Of a stretch of 64,000 nucleotides of DNA, positions 27,569-36,750 are shown piece after piece. The DNA comes from JAXLYE01 sp046351595 (GTDB taxonomy: Bacteria; Myxococcota_A; Polyangia; Palsa-1104; JAEUJZ01). Where the stretch lies: the NCBI GenBank assembly GCA_046351595.1, contig JAXLYE010000002.1, positions 372,001-436,000 of the forward strand, written 5' to 3'. Under the pieces are notes generated by a model that was not told the DNA's origin, made no database searches, and saw only the letters and a list, made by a program, of their open reading frames with translations. Each line of letters opens with the position of its first letter. Within the stretch, counting starts at the first letter, position 1. The position numbers and the translations under genes are program-made.

Positions 27569-29158
27569 ATGAGCGCGGCCCCCGAGTTTGTCCCGCCCGA
27601 GAGAGTGGACGAGTACCGCATCGCGCGGCTGCTCGGTCGCGGCGCCATGGGCCGCGTCTACCTCGGGCACGACACGCTGCTCGACCGCCCCGTCGCCATC
27701 AAGTTCATCGCCGCCGAGCCGAGCCGCGCCGTCCGCGAGCGCTTCCTCATCGAGGCCCGCGCCGTCGCCCGCCTGCACCACCCCAACGTCGTCGCCATCT
27801 ACCGCGTCGGCGAGGTGCTGGGCCGGCCCTACCTGGTCTCGGAGTTCGTCGCCGGCCGCAGCCTGGCCGACCTGCCCAAGCCGGTGCCCGTCGAGCAGGC
27901 GCTGCGGATCGGGCTGGGGCTCGCGCGCGGGCTGGCGGCGGCGCACAAGAGCGGCGTCCTGCACCGCGACATCAAGCCGGCCAACGTGATCCTGGCCGAC
28001 GGCGGGGACGCCAAGCTGCTCGACTTCGGGCTGGCCAAGCTCACCGAGTCGGCGCCGTCGCTGTCGCCTGCGGCGTCGCTGCCGCCGCCGGTCTTGCCGC
28101 CGTCGCTCACCGGGCTGGAGGCGACGCTGTCCCCGGCCGAGATCCCGAGCAGCGCGGCGACGCGGTCCCGACCCCTGCCCGCGGCACCGAGCGCCGAGGT
28201 GACGCTGTCCGCCGACGGCCGTGTCGGCGCCGCGGAGGACGTGGCCGCCGCACCGCTCGCGGCGCCCGTGCCCGATGCGCCCGACACCGCCTCGGGCCTG
28301 CCGTCGCTGACCCGCACCGGCGCGCTCGTCGGCACGCCGCGCTACATGCCGCCCGAGGCGTGGCGCGGCGAGGTGGCGACGCAGCGCAGCGACGTGTACT
28401 CGCTGGGCGCGCTGCTCTATGAGCTGTGCTCCGGTGTGCCGCCGCACCGGCAGGAGTCCGTCGCGGCGCTCGGCATCGCGGTGCAGTCTACCGATGCCGC
28501 GCCGCTGCGCAGCGTCGCGCCGGAGGTGCCGGACGCGCTCGCCGCGCCCATCGACCGCTGCCTGCGGCGCGACCCGCGTGAGCGCTTCGCGGACGGCAGC
28601 GAGCTGCTGGCCGCGCTCGAGGGGGTGCGCCTGACCGGCCCTTCGGCGCCGGCCCCCGCGGTCGCGTCGGGTCCGGCGCTGCGGCCTGCACGGCCATGGC
28701 GGGCTGGTCTGGGGCTGGTGCTGGCGGGCGGCCTGGGGCTCGGGCTGCTGCTCGCATCGCGAGGGCCGCGGCCCGCGCCTGCGCTCGATGCGTCGAGCCG
28801 ACCGGAGCCGGCGTCCGTACCCGACCTGGCGGCGCCCGATCGGGCCCGCACAGCGCTCGCGGACAGATCGCGGCCTGCCGAGCCGCGGCCTGCCGAGCCG
28901 CGGCCTGCCGAGCCACCGGCGGACGCGGGCGCCGGGACGCCGGACCTGGCCCCGGCCGCGACGGCAGCGAGCGGCGGTCGCGGCAAGTTGGTGCGGGCTC
29001 CGGTGCTGCGTCCGCCGGCTGCCGGGACGAGGACCGAGCCCGCGACCGCGCCGCTCCCGCAGGCTGCGCCGCCTCCAAAGACGTTGCTCGAGCCGCCCAA
29101 GACGCAGCCCGAGCCGCCCGCGGAGCCCTCGAACCACGACATCCCGATTGAGCGGTAG
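27569..29158 (+). CDS. Membrane Ser/Thr protein kinase with activation-loop insert
   Basis: 529 residues. Hanks-type kinase: glycine loop LGRGAMGRVYLG (22-33), catalytic Lys in VAIKF, HRDIKPAN (about 132), DFGLAK (about 152), and after a gap GTPRYMPPEAW (about 255) and SDVYSLGALLYEL. Between DFG and the GT-APE-like segment there are about 95 Pro/Ala/Ser-rich residues instead of the usual 15-25. After the kinase (to about 355) comes a single membrane helix (about 378-397) and a Pro-rich extracytoplasmic tail with RPAEP repeats. It begins an operon with a TPR protein and a lipoprotein. Confidence 0.88.
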   Translation: MSAAPEFVPPERVDEYRIARLLGRGAMGRVYLGHDTLLDRPVAIKFIAAEPSRAVRERFLIEARAVARLHHPNVVAIYRVGEVLGRPYLVSEFVAGRSLADLPKPVPVEQALRIGLGLARGLAAAHKSGVLHRDIKPANVILADGGDAKLLDFGLAKLTESAPSLSPAASLPPPVLPPSLTGLEATLSPAEIPSSAATRSRPLPAAPSAEVTLSADGRVGAAEDVAAAPLAAPVPDAPDTASGLPSLTRTGALVGTPRYMPPEAWRGEVATQRSDVYSLGALLYELCSGVPPHRQESVAALGIAVQSTDAAPLRSVAPEVPDALAAPIDRCLRRDPRERFADGSELLAALEGVRLTGPSAPAPAVASGPALRPARPWRAGLGLVLAGGLGLGLLLASRGPRPAPALDASSRPEPASVPDLAAPDRARTALADRSRPAEPRPAEPRPAEPPADAGAGTPDLAPAATAASGGRGKLVRAPVLRPPAAGTRTEPATAPLPQAAPPPKTLLEPPKTQPEPPAEPSNHDIPIER

Positions 29159-29163
29159 CTGGC

Positions 29164-29961
29164 ATGTGGCGTGCAAACACGAGAGCACAACCCCCGCTGA
29201 CCCTGCCCATGCGCGTGAGCCTGCTGCTGATCGTGATCGCTCTGTGGGTCCGACCGGCGGACGCCGGACAGGAGCCGGGGACCGCGGCGCCCGCGCCTCC
29301 CGCGGCGCCCTCGAGCGCGATCAGCGCGCCGCCGCTGCCGGGTGTACCGGGGCCGCTGCCCGATCCGATCGCGCCATCGCCCGACGAGCGGCGGGAGGAG
29401 GCGCGCCTGTGCACGGCCTGGATCACCGAGCGCCGCCTGGCGCTGGCCTACGCGCTGCGGCCCGATGCGGCGGTGCGGGCCGAGCTGCCGCTGGTGGAGC
29501 CGTACCCGGTCAAGCAGGAGGTGGAGCGCGGCCACGCCCTGTTCCAGACCGGCCAGTTCGAGGCCGCGGCCGAGGCGTATGCGACGCTGTACGCGGCGCG
29601 GCCGCAGCTCGTGCGGGTGCTGTTCAACGTGGCCCAGGCGTTCCGTCGCGCGCGCAAGGAGCGCGAGGCCCTGGCCTTCTACCGGCGCTACCTGCGCGCC
29701 GAGCCGGACGGCCCGCTGCGCCAGGAGGTGCAGGGCTACGTCGGTGAGCTGTCGGCGCTCTTGGCGGCGCGCGCGCTGTCGCAGTCCGCGCCGCGCCCGT
29801 CTCCTGTGTACCGCCGGCCGTGGTTCTGGGTGCTGCTCGGCGGCGCGACCGTGGGCCTCGTCACGGCGGTGGCGGTCGGTGTGACGCTGGGCTCGCAGAA
29901 GCCGCCGGAGCAGCCGGTGCTCGGCCCGTTCGTGGTGACCTTCCCGCAAGGAGGCATGTGA
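29164..29961 (+). CDS. Membrane-anchored TPR-like protein
   Basis: 265 residues. An N-terminal signal sequence (a second possible start is the Met at 29209, giving MRVSLLLIVIALWVRPADAG), a Pro/Ala linker, a TPR-like helical pair (about 105-170: VERGHALFQTGQFEAAAEAY, then LVRVLFNVAQAFRRARKERE), then a C-terminal membrane helix (about 220-243). This architecture recurs in myxobacterial kinase operons, where such proteins may sense or scaffold in the periplasm; here that is inference. It starts 5 bp after the kinase stop and overlaps the next gene by 1 bp. Confidence 0.8.
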   Translation: MWRANTRAQPPLTLPMRVSLLLIVIALWVRPADAGQEPGTAAPAPPAAPSSAISAPPLPGVPGPLPDPIAPSPDERREEARLCTAWITERRLALAYALRPDAAVRAELPLVEPYPVKQEVERGHALFQTGQFEAAAEAYATLYAARPQLVRVLFNVAQAFRRARKEREALAFYRRYLRAEPDGPLRQEVQGYVGELSALLAARALSQSAPRPSPVYRRPWFWVLLGGATVGLVTAVAVGVTLGSQKPPEQPVLGPFVVTFPQGGM

Positions 29962-30653
29962 TGGCTCGCTCGTCGGTAACTCGCTGTCTGGCAGGGGCGC
30001 TCGGCGTGGGGCTGCTGCCGTGGCTCCTGGGCGCGGGCTGCGGCGCCAGCGAGCTCGGGGTCTCGGACGCGCTGGTGCCGCTGCGCGTCGACATCACGGC
30101 GCTGCCGTCGAGCGCGTACACGCTGGAGCCGCAGGTCGCGCTGAGCGGCGCCTCGGGCTGGCGCATGGGGCAGGGCCTCTCGCGCAGCGACCTGTCGGCG
30201 TTCCCGACGCGCGACAAGGTCTTCCTCGATCTCGTCCTGCCGAACGAGGCCTCGGGGCAGGACGTGGCCATCGCCGTCCGCGTGCAGGATAAGGACAACC
30301 GCCTGATCGCGCTCGGCAGCGTCTCGGCAGCGGCGTACGCCGGGGCGCGCACCGCGATGGCCGTGCTCGAGGTCAGCGACAGCCGCGACACCACGCCGAT
30401 GCTCGTCGAGGCCAAGCCGCGCGGGCTGTTCCGCAGCAAGGCGAACTCGCTGTTCCTGTACGGCTGGGGCTTCCACCCGCAGGCCAAGGTCGCCATCGAC
30501 GGGCAGGAGCTGCCGGTGACGTGGCGCTCGGCGGCTCTTTTGTCGATCGCGGTGCCCGCGAACACGCTGCAGGGCGTGACCGCGACGCTGACCGTGACCA
30601 ACCCGGATCAGCGCTCGGACACCCGCGCCGACCTGCTCGCCGTCGGGGATTAG
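29961..30653 (+). CDS. Lipoprotein with IPT/TIG-like domain
   Basis: 230 residues. The signal sequence ends in LLGAGC (Cys27). The middle is a beta-rich domain with Ser/Asp turns; the last 80 residues (about 145-225) resemble an immunoglobulin-like IPT/TIG fold: an opening PMLVEAKPRG, LFLYGWGFHPQAKVAIDGQE and a closing TLTVTNPDQ. Its ATG shares a base with the stop of the TPR gene. Probably an envelope partner of the kinase/TPR pair. Confidence 0.8.
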   Translation: MARSSVTRCLAGALGVGLLPWLLGAGCGASELGVSDALVPLRVDITALPSSAYTLEPQVALSGASGWRMGQGLSRSDLSAFPTRDKVFLDLVLPNEASGQDVAIAVRVQDKDNRLIALGSVSAAAYAGARTAMAVLEVSDSRDTTPMLVEAKPRGLFRSKANSLFLYGWGFHPQAKVAIDGQELPVTWRSAALLSIAVPANTLQGVTATLTVTNPDQRSDTRADLLAVGD

Positions 30654-30670
30654 GTCGCCTAGCAGGCCTG

Positions 30671-31876
30671 CTAGGCCGCCTGGCGCGGTCCGTCGCCGGG
30701 CGTGGCGGCCGGGCCGGCGCTGGGGTACGAGCGACCGCGCCAGGTCACGGGCTGCCCGGTCAGCGCCCGCCACGCCGAGGCCGCCAGGATGTAAGCGACC
30801 ACCGCGGCGCCGAGCGCCCGCACGCCGCGCAGCGTCACCCCGTAGTTCAGGCGGAGCGAGGCCCGGGCCAGGTAGTCCGCGCCAAAACACAGCGCCCCGA
30901 GCTCCAACAGCGGCGTCACCGCGCCCGCGAGCAGCGAGTCGACGACGCCCGTGCCCAGCGCCACCGTCGGCAGCGCGAACACGCCGAGCAGCACCAGCGC
31001 GAGCAGCGGCCCCAGCCCGACCAGCGGCCCGAGCGCGATGTGGAAGTTCTTGCGCCAGCCCCCGACGAGCGCCTGCAGCGAGTCGTACATCCGCAGCCGC
31101 ACGCAGTCGACGCCCTGCACGTACGAGAGCCCCAGCTTCGCGCGCTTGATGCGCTGCGCCAGCCGCAGGTCCTCGACGACCTCGGTCGCGACCGACTCAT
31201 GGCCGCCGATGGCGTCGTAGGCGCTGCGCCGGAACAGCATGAACGGGCCCATGCCGACGGCGAAGTCCGAGCGCGGGTCGCGCGCGCGCACCGGGTCGAT
31301 CAGCGCGAACAGCAGCATCGCGACCACCGGCTGCGCCGCACGCTCCCAGAACGACTCGGCGACCAGCGTCGGCACCAGCGTCAGCAGCCCGGCGCGATCG
31401 GCCTCGGCGCGGGCGATGCAGCGGCGGAGCGCCTGCGGCCCGGCGCGCAGGTCCGCGTCGACGAACCACAGGTAGTCGGCGGTCGCGTCGCGGGTGCCGG
31501 CGTGCAGGGCGTGCGGCTTGCCCAGCCAGCCCGGCGGCAGCTCCGGCGCGTGCAAGAGCTCGAGGCGCGGATCGCGGGCGGCCAGCTCCGAGACCACGGC
31601 CGCGGTTCGGTCCGTCGAGTGATCATCGACGACGCGCACCCGCAGGTTCGGGTAGTCCTGCGCGAGCAGGTGGCGCACGCAGTCGCCGATGTTCGCCTCC
31701 TCGTTGCGCGCCGGCACCACCGCCAGCACCGACGGCGGCGACGGCAGCGCCGAGGCGCCGGCCGCGGGCAGGCGGCTGGTGCGCGCGCGGTTCCACGCGA
31801 GCAGCAGCGCCATCGCCGCGTGGCACGCGCCCGCGCCGACGATCGTCCAAGTCAGGCCGGTCAGCCAGGTCGGCAT
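30671..31876 (-). CDS. Membrane family-2 glycosyltransferase
   Basis: 401 residues. N-terminal membrane helix, then a GT-A catalytic domain with VVPARNEEANIGD, VRVVDDHSTD, the metal-binding FVDADLR, VVEDLRLAQRIK (catalytic ED) and GGWRKN. Three or four C-terminal helices (about 275-370) form a membrane bundle. The arrangement is like HpnB or CrtQ-type transferases acting on lipid acceptors such as hopanoids or carotenoids. No hopanoid or carotenoid genes are in view, so the acceptor is unknown. It converges on the preceding lipoprotein gene with 17 bp between stops. Confidence 0.88.
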   Translation of the reverse strand: MPTWLTGLTWTIVGAGACHAAMALLLAWNRARTSRLPAAGASALPSPPSVLAVVPARNEEANIGDCVRHLLAQDYPNLRVRVVDDHSTDRTAAVVSELAARDPRLELLHAPELPPGWLGKPHALHAGTRDATADYLWFVDADLRAGPQALRRCIARAEADRAGLLTLVPTLVAESFWERAAQPVVAMLLFALIDPVRARDPRSDFAVGMGPFMLFRRSAYDAIGGHESVATEVVEDLRLAQRIKRAKLGLSYVQGVDCVRLRMYDSLQALVGGWRKNFHIALGPLVGLGPLLALVLLGVFALPTVALGTGVVDSLLAGAVTPLLELGALCFGADYLARASLRLNYGVTLRGVRALGAAVVAYILAASAWRALTGQPVTWRGRSYPSAGPAATPGDGPRQAA

Positions 31877-31927
31877 CGGCGCGCTCCTGCTCGTCGTCTC
31901 TCGCGGTCGCTGGATCGGGCCGGTCGG

Positions 31928-32860
31928 CTAGACGCCGCCGTCGCGCTTGACCGTGCAGCTCGCGCCCGACATGAGGACGCTGTAGGCCCGCAGCGTGTAC
32001 GTGTTCATCGTGTACTTCTCGGGCATCGACATGTCGTAGATGACCCGCGAGCCGCGCACGACGATGTAGTACGTCCCGGTCGGCAGGTTGTTGGCCTCGA
32101 TGCAGGCGTTCTCGGCGGCGGTCATGTCCGAGAGCACGAGCTGCGGCTCGTCTTTGCCGGTGTCGGCGTTCTTGTTGAGGCGGAACAGGCCGACGTCGAG
32201 GTCGCCGTTCATGAGGCGGTACTTCACCTCGACGATGACCTTGGTCGGCTGCGCAACCTTGAACTTGAAGACGTCGATGTCGGCCTGGTCCGGGGCGCTC
32301 TTGTCCGGGCAGATCTCGTGCTTGGAGCCCATGAAGCTGGCGTCCGGATCGACACGCAGCGAGCTGCCCAGGTTGATCGCCTGGTCGGGCAGGTCGTTGG
32401 GCTCGTTGTAGCGCTGGATCTCGGCCGGCGGATCCGGGTTGGTATCGTCGCGGCTGCAGCGCCACTTGCCGGTGTCCGGATCCGTGCCGCTAAGGCCCGG
32501 GTCGAGGAACGTGCCGGTGTAGTACATGGACTTGACCGGGAACGGCCAGTACTGGAACGGCGTCGTCGTCAGGTCCTCGGGCGGCTTCGGCGCCACGCAC
32601 CAGCCCTCGAGCGGCAGGCCGGTGTCGCTGTCCTTGACGGCCTCGCCCGAGACCGGGTCGATGAGGGCGTCGCCGCAGAGCTTGCCGGAGCAGCACACCA
32701 GGTTGCCCGGGCAGGTCGGCTTGTCCGTCGCGAAGCAGCGGAACGCGGCGCCGGCGTCCTCGTTGGAGCTGTACGTGGGGTTGTAGCAGGCCGAGCCGAA
32801 CATCGAGGCCACCAGGGCCCCGCCCGCCGCGGTCAGGAAAATGAAAGTCCTTGTGCGCAT
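31928..32860 (-). CDS. Cys-rich secreted lipoprotein
   Basis: 310 residues. Hydrophobic signal sequence ending in FGSAC (Cys25; the residue three before Cys is Gly, so the lipobox is imperfect). The first third of the mature protein is rich in Cys (CPGNLVCCSGKLCGD), probably disulfide-bonded. The last 120 residues look like a beta-sandwich of the bacterial pre-peptidase C-terminal type (DIDVFKFKVAQPTKVIVEV and GTYYIVVRG). No catalytic domain. It follows a TPR protein gene by 15 bp. Confidence 0.8.
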   Translation of the reverse strand: MRTRTFIFLTAAGGALVASMFGSACYNPTYSSNEDAGAAFRCFATDKPTCPGNLVCCSGKLCGDALIDPVSGEAVKDSDTGLPLEGWCVAPKPPEDLTTTPFQYWPFPVKSMYYTGTFLDPGLSGTDPDTGKWRCSRDDTNPDPPAEIQRYNEPNDLPDQAINLGSSLRVDPDASFMGSKHEICPDKSAPDQADIDVFKFKVAQPTKVIVEVKYRLMNGDLDVGLFRLNKNADTGKDEPQLVLSDMTAAENACIEANNLPTGTYYIVVRGSRVIYDMSMPEKYTMNTYTLRAYSVLMSGASCTVKRDGGV

Positions 32861-32875
32861 GCCAACCTGTCCTTC

Positions 32876-34486
32876 TTAAAACCGCAGCTCGCTGACCACG
32901 CCCAGGGTGCCCGGCCCGACGACCGGCGCGACCTGGAGCTGGGAGACCTGTTCCTCGACCTCGATCACCTTCTTGACCTTGCGCGTCTTGGGGGCCGGCG
33001 GCTTCATCGCCTGCCGCTTCTTGACGACGTCGGCGATGAGCATCCCGGCGCCACCGGCGACGAGCACGCCGCCCACGGCGGTCAGCGCGGTGCCGACGGT
33101 GTTGAAGGTGCGGCCCTCGCTCTCGTAGTCCGCGGTCGGCGGCTTGAGCGCGCGGCTGAGGTTCGGATCCTCGTTGCCGCCGTAGTGCGGGCACTGCGGC
33201 ACGCCGCCGACGCGGATCTTGGTGTTGCAGGCCGAGTCGCTGCTCACCAGGTCGGCGCGGTTGGCGGCCAGGCCCAGGCCCGCCGCCCCGCCGCCGAGCG
33301 CCGCGACGCCCGCGATCATCGTGCCCAGCCCGGCCCAGCCTAGCGGGCTGAAAACCGACTTGCCTTCCTTCTTCGTATCCGACGAGCGCAGCGAGTCACG
33401 CAGCTTGCGCATCGCCTTCTCCTGCTCGCTGATGTTGAAGCTGACGGCCTCGTTCTCGATGTCGCGCTTGGGCCCGGTCTTGACGCGCTTGGCCAGCTCC
33501 TCGTCGTCCGGCCCCTCGCCCTGGACCTCGGCGCCGATCAGCTGCGGCCGCGCGGTCGGGTCGATGAGCACGATGTTCGGGTTGAACTCGTTGCCCGAGC
33601 TCTTGACCAGGGTGCCGGCGCCGTCGCGCGCCTCGACGTAGTACTGGAACGCCTTGCCCTCGGCGACCGAGCCCGGGATGCGCGCGACCTTCTCGTTGCC
33701 GCGGCGCTTGAGCTCCACGGAGTCGAAGTTGGCCTGGCCCTCCTTGCGGTAGAAGACCTTGACCTTGACGCCCTTCATCACCGGCATCTGCACGCGCACG
33801 TCGATGGGCTGGCCCGGCGGCACCGCGTCGATCGGCGTGTGCGCCCACTCGCTCGCCGGCTTGTCCGCGCTCTCGGCGGGGGCGGCGGGAGCAGCGTCAG
33901 CCTTGGCCGCGGGGGCGGCGGCGTCGGTCTTGCCCGGCTCGGCCGCGGCGGTCGCGGGCGCAGCCGCAGGCTCGGCGGGCTTGGCCGCGGGGGCTGCGGG
34001 CTTGGCCGGCTCCACCGCGGGCTTGGCCATCTCGACGGCGGGCTTGGCCGGCGCCATCGCCGGGGCCGCGGCCGCGGCCTTCTCCTTGTCGACCTCGCCG
34101 ATCGCGGCCTCGATCTGCGGGCGCTGCTTGTCGTCGGCCGGCGCCTCGCTGAGGAACTTGCGATAGAAGTACTGCGCCATCTCGTAGTCCTTGGTCTTGC
34201 GATAGGTCATCGCGATGTTGACCAGGATGGCCGGGATGCGCTTGAGCACGTACGCGCGCTTGAGCTCTTTGATCGCCAGGTCGTACTGACCCGCCGCAAA
34301 GGCGTCCTGACCGAGCTTGTAGTGCTTCTTGGCCTCGGCGGTGATCTCGGGGTCCTCTTCCTCGGCGAAGGCGGTCGCGGGCCCGAAGACCCACGAGCCG
34401 GCCGATAGGACAGAAAGATCAGGAGCGAGCTGCGGCAGGGCGAGGAGCGCCACCGCAGTGGCAGTAAAGAGCGTCTTCTTCCGCAT
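32876..34486 (-). CDS. Secreted TPR protein with C-terminal membrane segments
   Basis: 536 residues. Signal peptide to about residue 42 (the ATG at 34486 starts MRKKTLFTATAVALLALP). Residues 46-135 form two or three TPR-like repeats (KKHYKLGQDAFAAGQYDLAI). A Lys/Pro/Ala linker (about 140-210) follows, then a beta-domain (about 215-320), a charged helix, two hydrophobic stretches (about 385-410 and 465-490), and a basic VKKVIEVEE-type tail. The repertoire matches periplasmic TPR proteins that often accompany kinases in myxobacteria. No family name assigned. Confidence 0.8.
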   Translation of the reverse strand: MRKKTLFTATAVALLALPQLAPDLSVLSAGSWVFGPATAFAEEEDPEITAEAKKHYKLGQDAFAAGQYDLAIKELKRAYVLKRIPAILVNIAMTYRKTKDYEMAQYFYRKFLSEAPADDKQRPQIEAAIGEVDKEKAAAAAPAMAPAKPAVEMAKPAVEPAKPAAPAAKPAEPAAAPATAAAEPGKTDAAAPAAKADAAPAAPAESADKPASEWAHTPIDAVPPGQPIDVRVQMPVMKGVKVKVFYRKEGQANFDSVELKRRGNEKVARIPGSVAEGKAFQYYVEARDGAGTLVKSSGNEFNPNIVLIDPTARPQLIGAEVQGEGPDDEELAKRVKTGPKRDIENEAVSFNISEQEKAMRKLRDSLRSSDTKKEGKSVFSPLGWAGLGTMIAGVAALGGGAAGLGLAANRADLVSSDSACNTKIRVGGVPQCPHYGGNEDPNLSRALKPPTADYESEGRTFNTVGTALTAVGGVLVAGGAGMLIADVVKKRQAMKPPAPKTRKVKKVIEVEEQVSQLQVAPVVGPGTLGVVSELRF

Positions 34487-34506
34487 GTGCACCCTTTGGG
34501 TCTCCG

Positions 34507-36381
34507 CTATTGAGCAAACGGGTCGATCCACGCCTCGTCCTTCTTCGGCTTGGCGTCAGGCTTGGCGGGCTTGGCCTCGGACTTCTCGGGCTTGGCTTCC
34601 GGCTTCTCGGGCTTCTCGGCCTTGGCCGGCTTGACCTCGGCCTTCTCCGCCTTCTCGGGCTTGGCGGGCTTGGCCTCGACCTTCTCCGCCTTCTCGGCCT
34701 TCTCCGCTTTGGCGGACTTGGCCTTGTCGGCGCGGTGTCCCTTGTCGGACTTGGCCGGCTTGGAACCGGTCGCCTCGGCCGGCTCCTCCCCGGCCGGCTC
34801 CGCGACCGCCGCGGCCGGAGCCGCCGGGGTCGGAGCCGTGGCGGTCGGAGCCGGCGCAGTCGCCGCCGGGGTCGGAGCCGCGGTAGCCGGAGCCGTAGCG
34901 GCCGGAGCCGGAGCCGCCGGGGGGGTCGCCGCCGGAGCCGTCGCCGCCGGAGCCGGGGCGGTCACCGTCGGAGCGGTCGCCGCCGGGGCCGGAGCGACCG
35001 CCGCCGGGGCCGTGGCGGCCGGAGCCGTCGCCGCCGGGGTCGGAGCGACCGCCGCCGGGGCCGTGGCGGTCGGAGCGGTTGCTGCCGGGGCCGGAGCGGT
35101 CGCCGCCGGGGCCGTGGCGGCCGGAGCCGTCGCCGCCGGCTCGGGCGTCTCTCCGGTCGAAGCCGGCGCAGCGGGAGCCGGCGTGGGAGCCGGGGCCGCT
35201 GCGGACGGAGCCGGGGCGGCCGGGGCCGGAGCCGGCGCGCTCGGCGGCGCCGCCTGGGGCGTGCTGCCGCTCGATGCCGGGGTCGTTGCGGTCGGCGTCT
35301 CACCCGGCTGCATGAAGCGCATGACCGCGATGGCGAGGCCGGCGGCGGCCACCATGCCGCCGATCAGCACGCCCTTGCTGACACCGCGCCGCTCGCTGCG
35401 CAGCGAAGGCAGCGGCGCGGCGCTCGGCTTGGCCTCGGCACGAGGCTCGGCCGCGCGGGCCGCGACCGGAGCCGGGCTGGGGCGTACCGGCTCGACCGCG
35501 CGAGGTGCCGCGACCGGTGCGGCGATCGGCGCCGCCTCGGCCGCCTCACGGCGCTCGGCCTCTGGGGCCGGTCGCCGCTCCCGCTCCTCGGGGCGCTGGC
35601 CGCCGCGGCGCTTGTTTCGGCGCGAGCCGTGGCTCGCTGCCCCGGCTGCCGCCTCGCGGGAGGGCTCGATCGGAGCCGCCGCGCTCGAAGTCTCGATTTC
35701 CGTCTCGGTCTCGGTCGAAGGGGCAGCGCTGGTCTCGACCGGGGCCGGCTCGGGGCGCGGCGCCTCGACGGCGGCCGGCGCCGCGACCGCGGGCTCGGCG
35801 GCAGCTGCCACGGGCGGCTCGATCGCTTCGGGCGCCGGGGCCGGAGTGACCGACTCGAGCGCGGGGGCTGCCGAGATCGGCTCGGGCGCCGCGGCCGGAG
35901 CGGGCTGCGCCGCGGGGACCGGCTCGGCGACGGGCGCTGCGACAACGGGCTCGGGCGCCGCAGCGGCGATCGGTGCCGCAGCGGCGAGCGCTGCCGCGGG
36001 CTCGGCCTCGACGATCGCGGCGGGCGCGACCGGCGGAGCGGCGTGCTCGGCGACGGCCGGCGGGCTGGCGACGGCCGCGGTCTGCGGCTCGGGCGCTGCG
36101 CCCGGCGGGGCGGTGTGCACGGCGACCGCGGCGGGCGGCGGCGCCTCGTCCGGGAGGATCTGCGCCGCGTCGATCTCCTCGACGGGAGCGCGCAGGTCCC
36201 AGTGGCGGCTGCGCTCGCTCGTCAGGCGCTGGTTGGCCTGCGCGATGAAGTCCTCGAGCAGGTCATCCATGCTGTCGCGGCGGACCGGCTGGAGGCGGCT
36301 GCTCGACGAGCGAGCGGCGGCAGGGGGTGGGGGCGGCGGGACCGACCGTGAGGGCTGCTTACCAGGGAGTTGCTTCGACAT
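34507..36381 (-). CDS. Ala/Pro-rich single-pass membrane protein
   Basis: 624 residues. Short conserved-looking N-terminus (SMDDLLEDFIAQANQRL, about 37-53), then 250 residues of Ala/Pro/Glu-rich sequence, one membrane helix at about 338-358 (KGVLIGGMVAAAGLAIAVMR), an Ala/Thr/Pro repeat region (about 365-515) and a Lys/Glu/Ala-rich stretch (about 525-610) ending WIDPFAQ. The topology suggests a cytoplasmic N-terminus and a long extended periplasmic tail, like TonB or TolA spacers, but no TonB domain is present. Immediately upstream of the TPR protein gene on the same strand (20-bp gap). Confidence 0.75.
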   Translation of the reverse strand: MSKQLPGKQPSRSVPPPPPPAAARSSSSRLQPVRRDSMDDLLEDFIAQANQRLTSERSRHWDLRAPVEEIDAAQILPDEAPPPAAVAVHTAPPGAAPEPQTAAVASPPAVAEHAAPPVAPAAIVEAEPAAALAAAAPIAAAAPEPVVAAPVAEPVPAAQPAPAAAPEPISAAPALESVTPAPAPEAIEPPVAAAAEPAVAAPAAVEAPRPEPAPVETSAAPSTETETEIETSSAAAPIEPSREAAAGAASHGSRRNKRRGGQRPEERERRPAPEAERREAAEAAPIAAPVAAPRAVEPVRPSPAPVAARAAEPRAEAKPSAAPLPSLRSERRGVSKGVLIGGMVAAAGLAIAVMRFMQPGETPTATTPASSGSTPQAAPPSAPAPAPAAPAPSAAAPAPTPAPAAPASTGETPEPAATAPAATAPAATAPAPAATAPTATAPAAVAPTPAATAPAATAPAAVAPAPAATAPTVTAPAPAATAPAATPPAAPAPAATAPATAAPTPAATAPAPTATAPTPAAPAAAVAEPAGEEPAEATGSKPAKSDKGHRADKAKSAKAEKAEKAEKVEAKPAKPEKAEKAEVKPAKAEKPEKPEAKPEKSEAKPAKPDAKPKKDEAWIDPFAQ

Positions 36382-36750
36382 CGCCGTGGCTCGTGTGCTC
36401 CCAAGCGGGCCCTGTTTGAGTCATCGGAAGGCACTAGCGCCGCCCATCCATCACGTCGTCGTTGTCTGGCCGCTCATCGCCGCCGCTAAGTCCGAGGGTG
36501 GAGGGTCGACGGCCGTGCGGCTGCCGAGGGGCCCCGGGTGCAGTTATTGAGAGAGACAGCGCGTCGCGTATGGCCCGCGAGTAGCGCGGTTTTCCCTTTC
36601 GCGACGCTGTCTTGTCAAGCCAAATGTACGGGAGCAGCCCGACAGACCCGAGAGGAGCGCAGGCCCGCCTACACTCGACGCACTGCGTCGCGGCGGCTGC
36701 GGGGCAGAGGGCGGAGCGCGATCAGCAGGGCCAGCAGGGCAGGGGAGCGC
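36382..36750. other. Intergenic region, nothing recognised
   Basis: About 369 bp between two minus-strand genes, with locally lower GC around 36560-36640. It must contain the promoter of the Ala/Pro-rich membrane protein gene. No clear promoter, RNA or small gene was identified. Confidence 0.4.

Noticed and set aside
34510..36550. Two long plus-strand frames opposite the Ala/Pro-rich membrane protein
   Set aside because: Low-complexity GC-rich DNA keeps all frames open; the minus-strand frame alone has a membrane helix, a sensible start and a neighbour on the same strand.
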